NCBI RefSeq assembly: GCF_028290205.1
Contig: NZ_JAQGKF010000069.1
Coordinates: forward strand, 1 to 45,765
Direction: 5' to 3'
Origin: Enterovirga sp.
GTDB taxonomy: Bacteria; Pseudomonadota; Alphaproteobacteria; Rhizobiales; Beijerinckiaceae
Length of the DNA: 45,765 nucleotides
This document shows positions 36,722 through 45,765 of the stretch, in pieces. The stretch's first letter is position 1, and every line of letters starts with the position of its first letter. The position numbers and the translations under genes were made by a program. A model generated the notes under the pieces. It did not search any database. It saw only the letters and a list, made by a program, of their open reading frames with translations, and was not told where the DNA came from.

Positions 36722-38479
36722 TCAGGGGGAGCCGTGCGTGGTGCCGGTGGTCTCGTCAGGCGCGCGCGCGTTGAGGACCGGCTTCTCGATCGGGCCCCGC
36801 ACGTCCAGCACCAGGGCCGGCCGTTGCGGGCCCGACCCGGCATCCTCGCCGGTGCCGCGCGTGCTGGTCTCGATCGCGAGATGGCCATCGGCCAGGGAGA
36901 TTCGTCCGCGCAGCCGTGTCTGCGTCGCGGGAGTCTGGATGCTGCCGCTCGTGATCTCGGCGATCCCATCGCCGAGCGTCAGTTGGAGATGGGCTTCCCC
37001 GAAGCGGGTGCGGCCTCCGCGCCAGGCCACGGGCGACGGCGTCCCACGCCGAAACTCGGGCCGGCGCGCCGCCTCGTTCAAGGCGATCCCGGAAATCTCG
37101 CCGTCCCGCGCCACGAGGGCCACCCGGCCGCGCAGATGCCGGGCGAGGTCCGGCTGGCTGTCGCCCAGCGCCTCGAAGGTCGCCTGGCCGGCCACCGTGC
37201 CGGTGATGCCCCGGCCGGTGCTGGCCGTCGACAGCAGGCTTTCGAGATCGACCTTGTCGACAGAGACCTGGCCGCGGATGTCACGTCCCTCGCCGTCGAG
37301 CGCGGCCGACAGCCGGCCCCGGACAGAGCCGCCGGCCAGGGTCGCGCGGGCGATAGAGACGTCGAGCCGGTCGCTGCTGACCAGGACGCCGGCCGCAAGA
37401 TCTCCGAACTGGAGCGCTCCCATCCGGACCCCCGAGGCCGAGAGGCGCACGTCGTAATCGGCGCCCGGCATGACGGCCCGGGTCGGGTCGGCGACCGGCA
37501 GCACCCACCCGAGATCGAGGTCGCCGCCGGCCAAGGTCGCCCGCAGCTTGGGCCGATCGCTATCCAGCCGCAGCGCCAGGCTGCCGTCCAGCCGGTCCTG
37601 GCCGATCTCGAGCACGGCCTGCGGCCATTCGATGATGTCGGCGCTCAGCACCGCCTGCCCGCTAAGCGTGGCCGGGCGATCCACCGCCTGCAGGTCGAGG
37701 CCCCAGCCTGTCCAGCGCGCCAGGGCGCCCACGGAGGGGGTCTGACCCGCGACCAGGCCGCGGAAGACCGGCACGTCACCGAGTGTCAGGCTGCCGACGA
37801 GGTTCAGCCGGCCGTGGCGGCTGGCGGTCCGGATCTCGACATTGTCCGGGCCGCCCTCGATCAGGCTGCGGGCGGCTATGCCGGACAGCCACGCGGACAC
37901 CTCCTCGCCCTGCCACACCGCGGACGCGGCGACGTCGACGTCGCCGTCCGGTCCGGACCAGGTGGCCACCAGGTTGAGGCGGCTCCAGTCGGTGACCCGG
38001 GCCCGACCGGGACCCGTCACGGTGAGTTGCGAGCCCGTGACCACGACGCGGTCCACCGGCGACGGGCCGCCTTCGAGCCGGGCGAGCCGTTCGCGCATCC
38101 GCCTGAAATGGCCGGCGCGAGAATCGGTGTCCGCCCCCTCGATCGCGACCCGGATCCGGGCATCGGCGATCCGCACCTCTGAGAAGCGGATCCGGGCCGC
38201 CAGAAGGGACAGGAGCCGGAGCTCGCCCTTGAACTGGGCAGCTTCGGCCGTGAAGGCACCCGTCTCGTCGGCCAGCGTCACACGCTGCAGCTTGAGGCGG
38301 GGAATCGGCAGGAGAGAGAAGGTGGCCGGCCCGTCGATCCCGAGCTTGAGGCCGAATTCGTTGTGGATTTGGCGGGCAACAGCGCTCCTGACGCGGTCCG
38401 ACGACACCGTCCAGGGCAGCAGGGCCAGCACGAGCGCCACGCCCCCGAGGGCGAGACATGCGATCGAACGCCGGGACAT
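36722..38479 (-). CDS. AsmA family protein
   Basis: MSRRSIACLALGGVALVLALLPWTVSSDRVRSAVARQIHNEFGLKLGIDGPATFSLLPIPRLKLQRVTLAD and a long beta-rich body. Confidence 0.87.
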   Translation of the reverse strand: MSRRSIACLALGGVALVLALLPWTVSSDRVRSAVARQIHNEFGLKLGIDGPATFSLLPIPRLKLQRVTLADETGAFTAEAAQFKGELRLLSLLAARIRFSEVRIADARIRVAIEGADTDSRAGHFRRMRERLARLEGGPSPVDRVVVTGSQLTVTGPGRARVTDWSRLNLVATWSGPDGDVDVAASAVWQGEEVSAWLSGIAARSLIEGGPDNVEIRTASRHGRLNLVGSLTLGDVPVFRGLVAGQTPSVGALARWTGWGLDLQAVDRPATLSGQAVLSADIIEWPQAVLEIGQDRLDGSLALRLDSDRPKLRATLAGGDLDLGWVLPVADPTRAVMPGADYDVRLSASGVRMGALQFGDLAAGVLVSSDRLDVSIARATLAGGSVRGRLSAALDGEGRDIRGQVSVDKVDLESLLSTASTGRGITGTVAGQATFEALGDSQPDLARHLRGRVALVARDGEISGIALNEAARRPEFRRGTPSPVAWRGGRTRFGEAHLQLTLGDGIAEITSGSIQTPATQTRLRGRISLADGHLAIETSTRGTGEDAGSGPQRPALVLDVRGPIEKPVLNARAPDETTGTTHGSP

Positions 38480-38679
38480 TCAGGCGAGAGCAGGATGCAT
38501 GCGGCGACCGAGCGCGTGGGCGGTGAGCGGCGGGCACGCCGCAGACCCGATCAGCCATGGTCTAGCTCCCGGCGCCTGATTTGTCCAAAGCCGGCGGGAC
38601 CGGCTTGCGCTCCGTCTTGGTTCGCGTCACGCCGGCGGGTATGGTCGCTCCTCTCGCGGCCGAGAGGGAGAACGTGCGG

Positions 38680-39414
38680 ATGAGGAAGGTTCACCCGGAT
38701 GCGGCGGCAGCCCTCGCAGGCCTTTTGCGGGACGGCATGACCGTGATGGCGGGGGGCTTCGGCCTCTGCGGCATTCCCGACGTCCTCATCGGCGCCATTC
38801 GCGAGTCCGGCGTGAAGGACCTCACGGTGATCTCCAACAATGCCGGGATCGACGGCGCCGGGCTCGGCGTTCTGCTGGAGACGCGGCAGATCCGCAAAAT
38901 GATCTCGTCCTATGTCGGCGAGAACAAGACCTTCGCCACGCAATACCTCGCCGGCGAGCTCGAGATCGAGTTCAATCCGCAGGGCACGCTGGCCGAGCGG
39001 ATCCGGGCGGGGGGCGCCGGCATCCCGGCCTTCTTCACCAAGACCGGCTACGGCACCGCCATCGCCGAGGGCAAGGAGACGCGCGAATTCGACGGTGAGC
39101 ACTACGTCATGGAGCGCGGCCTCGTGGCCGACCTCGCCGTCGTGCATGCCTGGAAGGGGGATCGCGAGGGGAACCTCGTCTACCGAAAGACCGCCCGGAA
39201 CTTCAATCCGATGATGGCCACGGCGGCCAGGGCCACGGTGGCCCAGGTCGAGAACCTCGTCGAGCCGGGCGAACTCGATCCCGACCACATCATCACCCCC
39301 GGCATCTACGTGAAACGGATGATTCACGTCCCGAACGCCGAGAAGCGGATCGAGCAGCGCACCACCCGCAAGCGCGCCGCCGCGGCTTCGGCCGCGGCCG
39401 GCACGGAGGTTTGA
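38680..39414 (+). CDS. 3-oxoacid CoA-transferase subunit A
   Basis: [112 protein letters not shown]. Confidence 0.95.
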   Translation: MRKVHPDAAAALAGLLRDGMTVMAGGFGLCGIPDVLIGAIRESGVKDLTVISNNAGIDGAGLGVLLETRQIRKMISSYVGENKTFATQYLAGELEIEFNPQGTLAERIRAGGAGIPAFFTKTGYGTAIAEGKETREFDGEHYVMERGLVADLAVVHAWKGDREGNLVYRKTARNFNPMMATAARATVAQVENLVEPGELDPDHIITPGIYVKRMIHVPNAEKRIEQRTTRKRAAAASAAAGTEV

Positions 39415-39416
39415 CC

Positions 39417-40094
39417 ATGGCCTGGACCCGCGATCAGATGGCCCAGCGCGCGGCCAAGGAGCTGCGCGACGGCTTCTACGTGAATCTCGGCATCGGCATC
39501 CCGACGCTGGTCTCGAACCACATCCCGGACGGCATGAGCGTGCAGCTCCAGTCCGAGAACGGCATGCTGGGCATGGGGCCGTTCCCGTTCGAGGGCGAGG
39601 AGGACCCCGACCTCATCAATGCCGGCAAGCAGACCATCACCGAACTCGCCACCACGAGCTTCTTCTCGTCCGCCGATTCCTTCGCGATGATCCGCGGCGG
39701 CCATATCGACCTGTCGATCCTCGGCGCCATGCAGGTGGCCGAGAACGGCGATCTCGCGAACTGGATGATCCCGGGCAAGATGGTCAAAGGCATGGGGGGC
39801 GCCATGGACCTCGTGGCCGGCGTCAAGAAGGTGGTGGTCGTGATGGAGCACACCGCCCGCAACAAGGACGGCACGACCGAGCCGAAGCTTCTTCACCGCT
39901 GCAACCTGCCGCTCACCGGCGCCAACGTCGTCGACATGGTGATCACCGATCTCGGCGTGTTCACCATCGACAAGAAGGGCGGCGGCGGGATGGTGCTGCT
40001 GGAGCTCGCCGACGGGGTCAGCGTGGACGAGATCCGGGAGCAGACCGAGGCGACGTTCCAGGTCGCGCCGGGAGTCGCAGCCCGCGCGGCCTGA
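39417..40094 (+). CDS. 3-oxoacid CoA-transferase subunit B
   Basis: [47 protein letters not shown] (catalytic SENG motif); [26 protein letters not shown]. Confidence 0.96.
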   Translation: MAWTRDQMAQRAAKELRDGFYVNLGIGIPTLVSNHIPDGMSVQLQSENGMLGMGPFPFEGEEDPDLINAGKQTITELATTSFFSSADSFAMIRGGHIDLSILGAMQVAENGDLANWMIPGKMVKGMGGAMDLVAGVKKVVVVMEHTARNKDGTTEPKLLHRCNLPLTGANVVDMVITDLGVFTIDKKGGGGMVLLELADGVSVDEIREQTEATFQVAPGVAARAA

Positions 40095-40124
40095 GCAGGG
40101 CCAACGTCCCGGCCCCAGTCGGAC

Positions 40125-40149
40125 CCGGCGCGGCAGGCAGCCGCGCCGG
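40125..40149. terminator. perfect inverted repeat CCGGCGCGGC-aggca-GCCGCGCCGG between convergent genes
   Basis: 10-bp arms, 5-nt loop, between CoA-transferase B (+) and the MaoC/FAS1-like gene (-). Confidence 0.6.
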
Positions 40150-40157
40150 AACCGGGG

Positions 40158-41060
40158 TCACAGAGAGGCCGTGGCCCGCATGGTCACATGGCCGTCCGCG
40201 TCCCTGGCGCGGAGCGCGACTTCCCCGGCCGGCCCTTCCCGCCCGCCTTCGATCCGGAACGGAGCGAGGTCAAAGAGCGGCCGCTCGGCCCGGAAGGCGA
40301 AACGGTCCGGCGGGCCCCCCAGAATATCGAGCGCGAGGCCCATGAGCAGGGTGGCCTGCAACGGCCCGTGCACGATCAGGCCAGGGTAGCCTTCGACCTC
40401 CGTCACATACGGCCGGTCGTAGTGGATGCGGTGCCCGTTGAAGGTGAGTGCCGAGTAGCGGAACAGCAGCACGGGCGAGGGCTCGATCGTTCGGGCCACG
40501 AGGTCCGCCGGGCTGCTTTGCTGGGCCGGCGGCGCGCCGGCCGGGGCGGTCCGGCCGCCCGCGTCCAGGCCGCGATAGACGATGTCGTGCTCCTCGACGA
40601 CCGCGACGCCGCGCGCCGTCGACACCTCGTGTTCCACCGTGACGAAGACCAGCGGCCCTGTGCGGCCGTGCTTCACCTCGACCGCGGCGACGCGAGAGCG
40701 CCGGGTGATCTCGTCGCCGACGCGCAGCGGGTCCGGGAAGCGCAGGCGGCCGCCGGCCCACATGCGGCGGGGCAGCGGCACCGGCGGCAGGAAGCCGCCG
40801 CGGGCCGGGTGCCCGTCGGGGCCGATCTCGGCCATCGCCGCCGTCGGCACGCCGACGCACCAGTGGATGCCGAGGGGGGCGGATTCGGGGGTGCCGCGGG
40901 CCGGCGCGCCGTTGCCTTCGATGGTGGCCCGGAAGGCGTCGGCGAGCCAGGGAGAGATCGTGCCCGAGGCGGTCTCGCTGCGGCCTTCCCAGGTCTTGAG
41001 ATGGGCCAGATCGACCGGCCCGTCGCCGGCTTCGGATGGGTCCAGGGGCATCACGGCCAC
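40158..41060 (-). CDS. FAS1-like/MaoC-type acyl-CoA dehydratase (mesaconyl-C4-CoA hydratase-like)
   Basis: LGIHWCVGVPTAAMAEIGPDGHPARGGFLPPVPLPRRMWAGGRLRFPDPLRVGDEITRRSRVAAVEVKHGRTGPLVFVTVEHE; RYSALTFNGHRIHYDRPYVTEVEGYPGLIVHGPLQATLL. Confidence 0.88.
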   Translation of the reverse strand: MAVMPLDPSEAGDGPVDLAHLKTWEGRSETASGTISPWLADAFRATIEGNGAPARGTPESAPLGIHWCVGVPTAAMAEIGPDGHPARGGFLPPVPLPRRMWAGGRLRFPDPLRVGDEITRRSRVAAVEVKHGRTGPLVFVTVEHEVSTARGVAVVEEHDIVYRGLDAGGRTAPAGAPPAQQSSPADLVARTIEPSPVLLFRYSALTFNGHRIHYDRPYVTEVEGYPGLIVHGPLQATLLMGLALDILGGPPDRFAFRAERPLFDLAPFRIEGGREGPAGEVALRARDADGHVTMRATASL

Positions 41061-41248
41061 ATGCTCTCCGTCAGCTCATCAGGCCTCGCCCGAGGCCGTT
41101 GCGGTCTGACTAAAGGCTCCGCGACGGACCGAACAGGGCCGAAAGGGCTAAAAACCCACAACCGAGTGGGAAGACCCCGTTGACGGCGCCCTCACGCCCG
41201 CACAAGGCTCCCGAACGCAATGAAGCCATCAGGACTGGAGAGCGGGAC

Positions 41249-41542
41249 ATGGCCAAGGAGACGAAGACGACGACCAAGACGGACGCGGCGCCTCGCAAGG
41301 TCAATCCGGCGCTGATGAAGCCGATGACCCCGTCTAAGGAGCTCGGCGCCGTCGTTGGCACCAAGCCGATTCCCCGGACCGAGGTTGTTTCGAAGGTGTG
41401 GGAGTACATCAAGAAGAACAAGCTGCAGAACCCGGCGAACGGCCGCGAGATTCTGGCCGATGACAAGCTCCAGAAGGTGTTCGGCACCGACAAGGTGACG
41501 ATGTTCGAGATGAACAAGCACCTGTCCAAGCACCTGAGCTAA
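41249..41542 (+). CDS. SWIB/MDM2 domain-containing protein
   Basis: MKPMTPSKELGAVVGTKPIPRTEVVSKVWEYIKKNKLQNPANGREILADDKLQKVFGTDKVTMFEMNKHLSKHL is a complete SWIB domain. Confidence 0.95.
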   Translation: MAKETKTTTKTDAAPRKVNPALMKPMTPSKELGAVVGTKPIPRTEVVSKVWEYIKKNKLQNPANGREILADDKLQKVFGTDKVTMFEMNKHLSKHLS

Positions 41543-41618
41543 TCGGGGCGGCGGGCCCGGTTCGCACCATGGAGGAGCCCTCTCACGGGGGCTTGGCGAC
41601 CCGGGCTCCTGCAGGTCG

Positions 41619-42416
41619 ATGAAGGTTGCCGGCCAGGTCGTGGTCGTGACGGGTGGGGCGTCCGGCATCGGTCGGGCGCTCGCCAGGCGTTTCGCCCAGG
41701 AGGGGGCGCGCGCCGTGGTGGTGGCCGATCTCGATGGCCCGGGCGCCGAAGCCGTGGGCCGTGCCATCGGAGGCGAGGGGTTCGCCTGCGACGTGTCCCG
41801 GGAGGCCGACCTCGTGGGCGTGATCGACCGCACGGAGGAGCGCTTCGGGCCCATCGGCCTGTTCTGCTCCAATGCCGGCGTCCTGGCCGGGCTCGACCGC
41901 AGGTCCGAGCACCCAGCCGGAGCCGCCGACGAGCTCTGGCAGCACAGCTGGGCCGTGAACGTCATGGCCCATGTCTGGGCCGCCCGGGCCCTGGTGCCGC
42001 GCATGAAGGCGCGCGGCGGCGGCTGGTTCCTGAACACCGCCTCCGCGGCCGGGCTCCTGTCCCAGATCGGCAGCGCGATCTATTCCACCACCAAACACGC
42101 GTCGATCGGCTTTGCCGAGAACCTCGCCATCGCGCACCGGGACGACGGCATCCGGGTCGCCGTGCTCTGCCCCCAGGGCGTCGATACGCCCATGCTCGGT
42201 CGCGACAGGTCGAATCCGGCGGCGCTGGACGGCGTCCTGTCGCCGGACCAGGTCGCGGAGGCGGCCGTGCGCGGTCTCGAGGCTGAAACCTTCCTGATCC
42301 TGCCGCACGCCCAAGTCGCCGGCTACATGCGGGTCAAGGCTGAGGATTACGACCGCTGGCTGGGCGGCATGGTCAAGCTGCAGCGGCGCCTGCGGCAAAG
42401 CCCGCCGGAGGTCTGA
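41619..42416 (+). CDS. SDR family oxidoreductase
   Basis: VVVTGGASGIGRALARRFAQEGARAVVVADLD; SNAGVLAGL; YSTTKHASIGFAENLAIAH (YxxxK). Confidence 0.94.
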   Translation: MKVAGQVVVVTGGASGIGRALARRFAQEGARAVVVADLDGPGAEAVGRAIGGEGFACDVSREADLVGVIDRTEERFGPIGLFCSNAGVLAGLDRRSEHPAGAADELWQHSWAVNVMAHVWAARALVPRMKARGGGWFLNTASAAGLLSQIGSAIYSTTKHASIGFAENLAIAHRDDGIRVAVLCPQGVDTPMLGRDRSNPAALDGVLSPDQVAEAAVRGLEAETFLILPHAQVAGYMRVKAEDYDRWLGGMVKLQRRLRQSPPEV

Positions 42417-42425
42417 CCCGGCCTC

Positions 42426-43322
42426 TCAGCCCAGGAACCGGGCGAGCGCGGCGAGAGTCTCCTCCGGCGCCTCCTCGGCCAGGAAGTGTCCGGACGCGAT
42501 CTCCAGGTCCTGGATGCCGGGCGCGAAGGTGCGGCGCCAGGCCTCGGGCGGCAGGTCCGCCCCGGGACGCTTCAGGTACAGCGTGCTCCACAGAAGCAGG
42601 GTCGGGCAGGCGATTTGGCGCCCCGCCGCCATGTCGGCCTCGTCCTGTGCGGCGTCCGTTGTCTTGCCGGCCCGGTAATCCTCGCAAAAGGCGTGAATGC
42701 GCGAGGGCTCGTTGCAGCTGTCGCGATAGGAGCGGAGCGCGCGCGGATCGAAGGGTGCCAGCGATTTCGGGCCCGACCACTTGGCCAGCAGGCCCTCGAA
42801 ATAGGGCAGGGGATCCTGGCCGATCTCCCGCTCCGGCACCGGGTTCGGCCGGGCCAGATCGTCCCAATGCTCCGCCTTCTGGAGGCCGGCCCGCACGCGC
42901 CGCCAGACCTCGAAGGTCGGCAGGATGTCCAGCAGCGCCAGCCGCTCCACCCGGCCCGGATGGTCCAGCGCCAGCCGGTATCCGACCCGCGCGCCGCGAT
43001 CGTGGCCGCACACCGCGAACCGGACGTGGCCGAGCTGCTCCATGACCGACACGACGTCGCGGCCCATGGCCCGCTTGCTGTAGCGCTCGTGCCCATCATC
43101 ACCCGGCGGGGCCGAGCTCCAGCCGTAGCCCCGAAGGTCGAGGCAGACGACGCTGTGGGTACGGGCGAGGGCCGGCGCCAGCCGGTGCCACATGGCGTGG
43201 GTCTGCGGGAACCCGTGCAGAAGCACCAGGGCCGGACCCGTGCCGCCTGAGCGCGCGAACAGGCGGCCCGGTTCGGCGTCGATCCAGTGCGACGCGAAGC
43301 CCGGAAACAGGTCCTCGCTCAC
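42426..43322 (-). CDS. alpha/beta hydrolase, haloacetate (fluoroacetate) dehalogenase-like
   Basis: LLHGFPQTHAMWHRLAPALARTHSVVCLDLRGYGWSSAP; YSKRAMGRDVVSVMEQLGHVRFAVCGHDRGARVGYRLALDHPGRVERLALLDILPT; CEDYRAG; ASGHFLAEEAPEETL. Confidence 0.88.
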   Translation of the reverse strand: MSEDLFPGFASHWIDAEPGRLFARSGGTGPALVLLHGFPQTHAMWHRLAPALARTHSVVCLDLRGYGWSSAPPGDDGHERYSKRAMGRDVVSVMEQLGHVRFAVCGHDRGARVGYRLALDHPGRVERLALLDILPTFEVWRRVRAGLQKAEHWDDLARPNPVPEREIGQDPLPYFEGLLAKWSGPKSLAPFDPRALRSYRDSCNEPSRIHAFCEDYRAGKTTDAAQDEADMAAGRQIACPTLLLWSTLYLKRPGADLPPEAWRRTFAPGIQDLEIASGHFLAEEAPEETLAALARFLG

Positions 43323-44614
43323 CTGGGGTTCGCCGGGGCCGCGGCTTCGCGCTCCACGGCGCGCCGGCCGATGTCGGTGCGGCAGAACCCGCCGGGCCAG
43401 TCGATGGCTCCGACGGCCTCATAGGCGCGCCTTTGCGCCTCGGCGAAGCTGGGGCCGAGCGCCGTCACGGCGAGGACGCGACCTCCGGCCGCCACGAGTT
43501 CGCCCGCCGGACCGAGGGCGGTCCCGGCCTGGAACACGGTGACGTGTTCGTGTTTCGCCGCCTCCAGGCCGCGGATCACGGAGCCGCGCTCGACCGGGCC
43601 GGGATAGCCATTGGTCGCCATGACCACAGCCAAAGCCGGGAAGTCGGACCAGCCGAGCCGGACCCCCTCCAGGACGCCGCCTCGAGCGGCCAGCATGGCG
43701 GCCACGATGTCCGCCCGCAGCCGCGGCAGCAGCACCTGCGCCTCAGGATCGCCGAACCGGACGTTGTATTCGATCAGCTTCGGGCCTTCGGCCGTCAGCA
43801 TGAGCCCGGCATAGAGGATGCCAACAAACGGGGTGCCGCGCGCCCGCATGCCGTCCAGCGTCGGCTGGATGATGCGGGCCTCGATCTCGGCCTGGAGCTC
43901 GGGGGTGACCGCGGCAGCCGGGGAATACGCGCCCATGCCGCCCGTGTTCGGCCCGCGGTCGCCGTCGTAGGCGCGCTTGTGGTCCTGGGCCGTCCCGAGC
44001 GGCACCGACCGGGTGCCGTCGCAGAGCGCGAACACGCTGGCCTCTTCGCCAACAAGGCATTCCTCGATCACGATCTCGGCCCCGGCCGCGCCGAGCCCGC
44101 CACCCAGCATCAGGTCGACGGCCTCCGCCGCCTCCTCGACGCTCTGCGCCACCACCACGCCCTTGCCAGCCGCGAGCCCGTCCGCCTTGACGACGATCGG
44201 TGCGCCGGTCTCCCGCAGGTAGCGCTTGGCGGCGTCGGGATCGGTGAAGCGCCGGAAGGCCGCCGTCGGGATGCCGAATTCCTGCGCGAATTCCTTGGTG
44301 AAGCTTTTCGAGCCCTCAAGCTGCGCGGCCGCCTTGCTCGGGCCGAAGCACTTGATCCCGGCGGCTTCGAGGTCGTCCACGATGCCGGCGACGAGCGGCG
44401 CCTCAGGGCCGACCACGACGAATTCGATGCTCTCGCGCCGGCACAGTTCGGCCACGGCGGCGTGGTCGGCCGTGTCGAGCGGCACGTTGACCCCGTGCTG
44501 GGCCGTGCCGGGATTGCCGGGGGCGATGAAGACGCGGTCGCACAGGGGGCTGGCGGCGATCGCCTGGGCGAGGGCGTGCTCGCGCCCGCCCGATCCGATG
44601 AGAAGGATGTTCAT
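43319..44614 (-). CDS. purD: phosphoribosylamine-glycine ligase
   Basis: MNILLIGSGGREHALAQAIAASPLCDRVFIAPGNPGT; VVVGPEAPLVAGIVDDLEAAGIKCFGPSKAAAQLEGSKSFTKEF; PNTGGMGAYSPA; YNVRFGDPEAQVLLPRL. Confidence 0.97.
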   Translation of the reverse strand: MNILLIGSGGREHALAQAIAASPLCDRVFIAPGNPGTAQHGVNVPLDTADHAAVAELCRRESIEFVVVGPEAPLVAGIVDDLEAAGIKCFGPSKAAAQLEGSKSFTKEFAQEFGIPTAAFRRFTDPDAAKRYLRETGAPIVVKADGLAAGKGVVVAQSVEEAAEAVDLMLGGGLGAAGAEIVIEECLVGEEASVFALCDGTRSVPLGTAQDHKRAYDGDRGPNTGGMGAYSPAAAVTPELQAEIEARIIQPTLDGMRARGTPFVGILYAGLMLTAEGPKLIEYNVRFGDPEAQVLLPRLRADIVAAMLAARGGVLEGVRLGWSDFPALAVVMATNGYPGPVERGSVIRGLEAAKHEHVTVFQAGTALGPAGELVAAGGRVLAVTALGPSFAEAQRRAYEAVGAIDWPGGFCRTDIGRRAVEREAAAPANPR

Positions 44615-44769
44615 GCCTGCGCGTCCCGTGCCGGAGCGGTTGCGTAAAGGGGGCGCCGCCGCGCATCAACAGCTGATGGCCTTAGGGCCGGCCGCCGGGC
44701 CAGGACGCCGTGCTCGCGCCCGGCCAGCGCCCGGATGCGGTGCGGCCGCCGGCACGCTAGGATGAGCCG

Positions 44770-45765
44770 GTGAGTCCAAAAGCCAAACCCGCCCCCGTGG
44801 CCGAATCCGGCAACGCTCCCGAATGGACCGTGTCCGAACTCGCGGGCGCGCTGCGGCGCACGCTCGAGGACAGGTTCGGCCACGTGCGGCTGCGCGGCGA
44901 GATCTCCGGCTACAAGGGCCAGCACAGCTCGGGCCACGCCTATTTCTGCCTGAAGGACCGCGATTCGCGACTGGACGCGGTGATCTGGAAGACCGCCTTC
45001 TCGCGCCTGCGCTTCAAGCCTCAGGAGGGGCTCGAGGTGGTCGCGACCGGCCGCATCACGACCTTCCCGGGCAAGTCGACCTACCAGATCGTTATCGAGT
45101 CGCTCGAGCCGGCCGGAATCGGCGCCCTGATGGCTCTTCTCGACGAGCGCCGCCGCGTGCTCGCCGCCGAGGGGCTGTTCGCGCCGGAGCGCAAGCGCCG
45201 GCCGCCCTTTCTTCCGGGCGTGATCGGCGTGGTGACGTCGCCGACCGGCTCGGTGATCCGCGACATTCTCCACCGGCTGGACGACCGCTTCCCGCGCCAC
45301 GTCCTGGTCTGGCCGGTCAGGGTGCAGGGCGAGACCTGCGGCCAGGAGGTCGCGCAAGCCATCGCCGGCCTGAACGCCCTGCCGGCGGGCGGTCCGATCC
45401 CGCGCCCGGACGTGCTCATCGTGGCCCGCGGCGGCGGGTCGCTGGAAGACCTGTGGGGCTTCAACGACGAGGCGGTGGTGCGGGCCGCTGCCGAGAGCCG
45501 GATCCCGCTGATCTCGGCCATCGGGCACGAGACCGACTGGACCCTGCTCGACCACGTCGCCGATCTTCGGGCCCCGACGCCCACCGGCGCGGCCGAGATG
45601 GCCGTGCCGGTGCGGGCCGACCTCCTGGCCCAGGCCGGGGCGCTCGGCTTGCGGCTGCGCGAGGGCGCGCTGCGGGCCACCGAATTGCGCCGCGCCGAGC
45701 TCCGCTCCGCAGCCCGCGCGCTGCCGGCGCCCGAGCTGTTCCTGTCCGGCCGGAGGCAGCGGCTG
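44770..45765 (+). CDS. xseA: exodeoxyribonuclease VII large subunit, 5' portion (truncated by window edge)
   Basis: GTG start: [132 protein letters not shown]. Absent from the ORF track, probably because it lacks ATG and is cut by the edge. Confidence 0.95.
   Translation, partial: MSPKAKPAPVAESGNAPEWTVSELAGALRRTLEDRFGHVRLRGEISGYKGQHSSGHAYFCLKDRDSRLDAVIWKTAFSRLRFKPQEGLEVVATGRITTFPGKSTYQIVIESLEPAGIGALMALLDERRRVLAAEGLFAPERKRRPPFLPGVIGVVTSPTGSVIRDILHRLDDRFPRHVLVWPVRVQGETCGQEVAQAIAGLNALPAGGPIPRPDVLIVARGGGSLEDLWGFNDEAVVRAAAESRIPLISAIGHETDWTLLDHVADLRAPTPTGAAEMAVPVRADLLAQAGALGLRLREGALRATELRRAELRSAARALPAPELFLSGRRQRL

Noticed and set aside
36734-38182. 482-aa plus-strand ORF
   Set aside because: Antisense to the AsmA family gene; no coherent motifs.

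Overview
High-GC chromosomal window, probably from an alphaproteobacterium of the Hyphomicrobiales (inferred from gene content such as cysK/Rrf2, HWE kinase, panC, purD and xseA; not tested by search). I support about 42 protein-coding genes, one tRNA-Lys(CTT) and several inverted-repeat structures. I see no CRISPR array, IS element, prophage or rRNA. Most of the window is metabolic or housekeeping: dut, cysK, HMG-CoA lyase/CoA-transferase, panC, upp, glgX, a potABC-like cassette, a 3-oxoacid CoA-transferase pair, purD, and xseA cut by the right edge. The items most worth a second look are: (i) a two-gene unit of a KaiC-like double-ATPase and an HWE histidine kinase with a receiver-like N-terminus that lacks an obvious phospho-Asp; (ii) an HtrA-like PDZ protein whose three catalytic triad positions all appear substituted; (iii) a roughly 550-bp non-coding gap with three successive inverted repeats; (iv) a perfect palindrome between an Rrf2 regulator and cysK; (v) a fluoroacetate-dehalogenase-like hydrolase retaining the apparent halide pocket; (vi) URC4 and upp without URC1 in view; and (vii) a lower-GC truncated ORF on the 3' flank of tRNA-Lys. 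Family calls come from motif recognition in the translations. No database search was possible.
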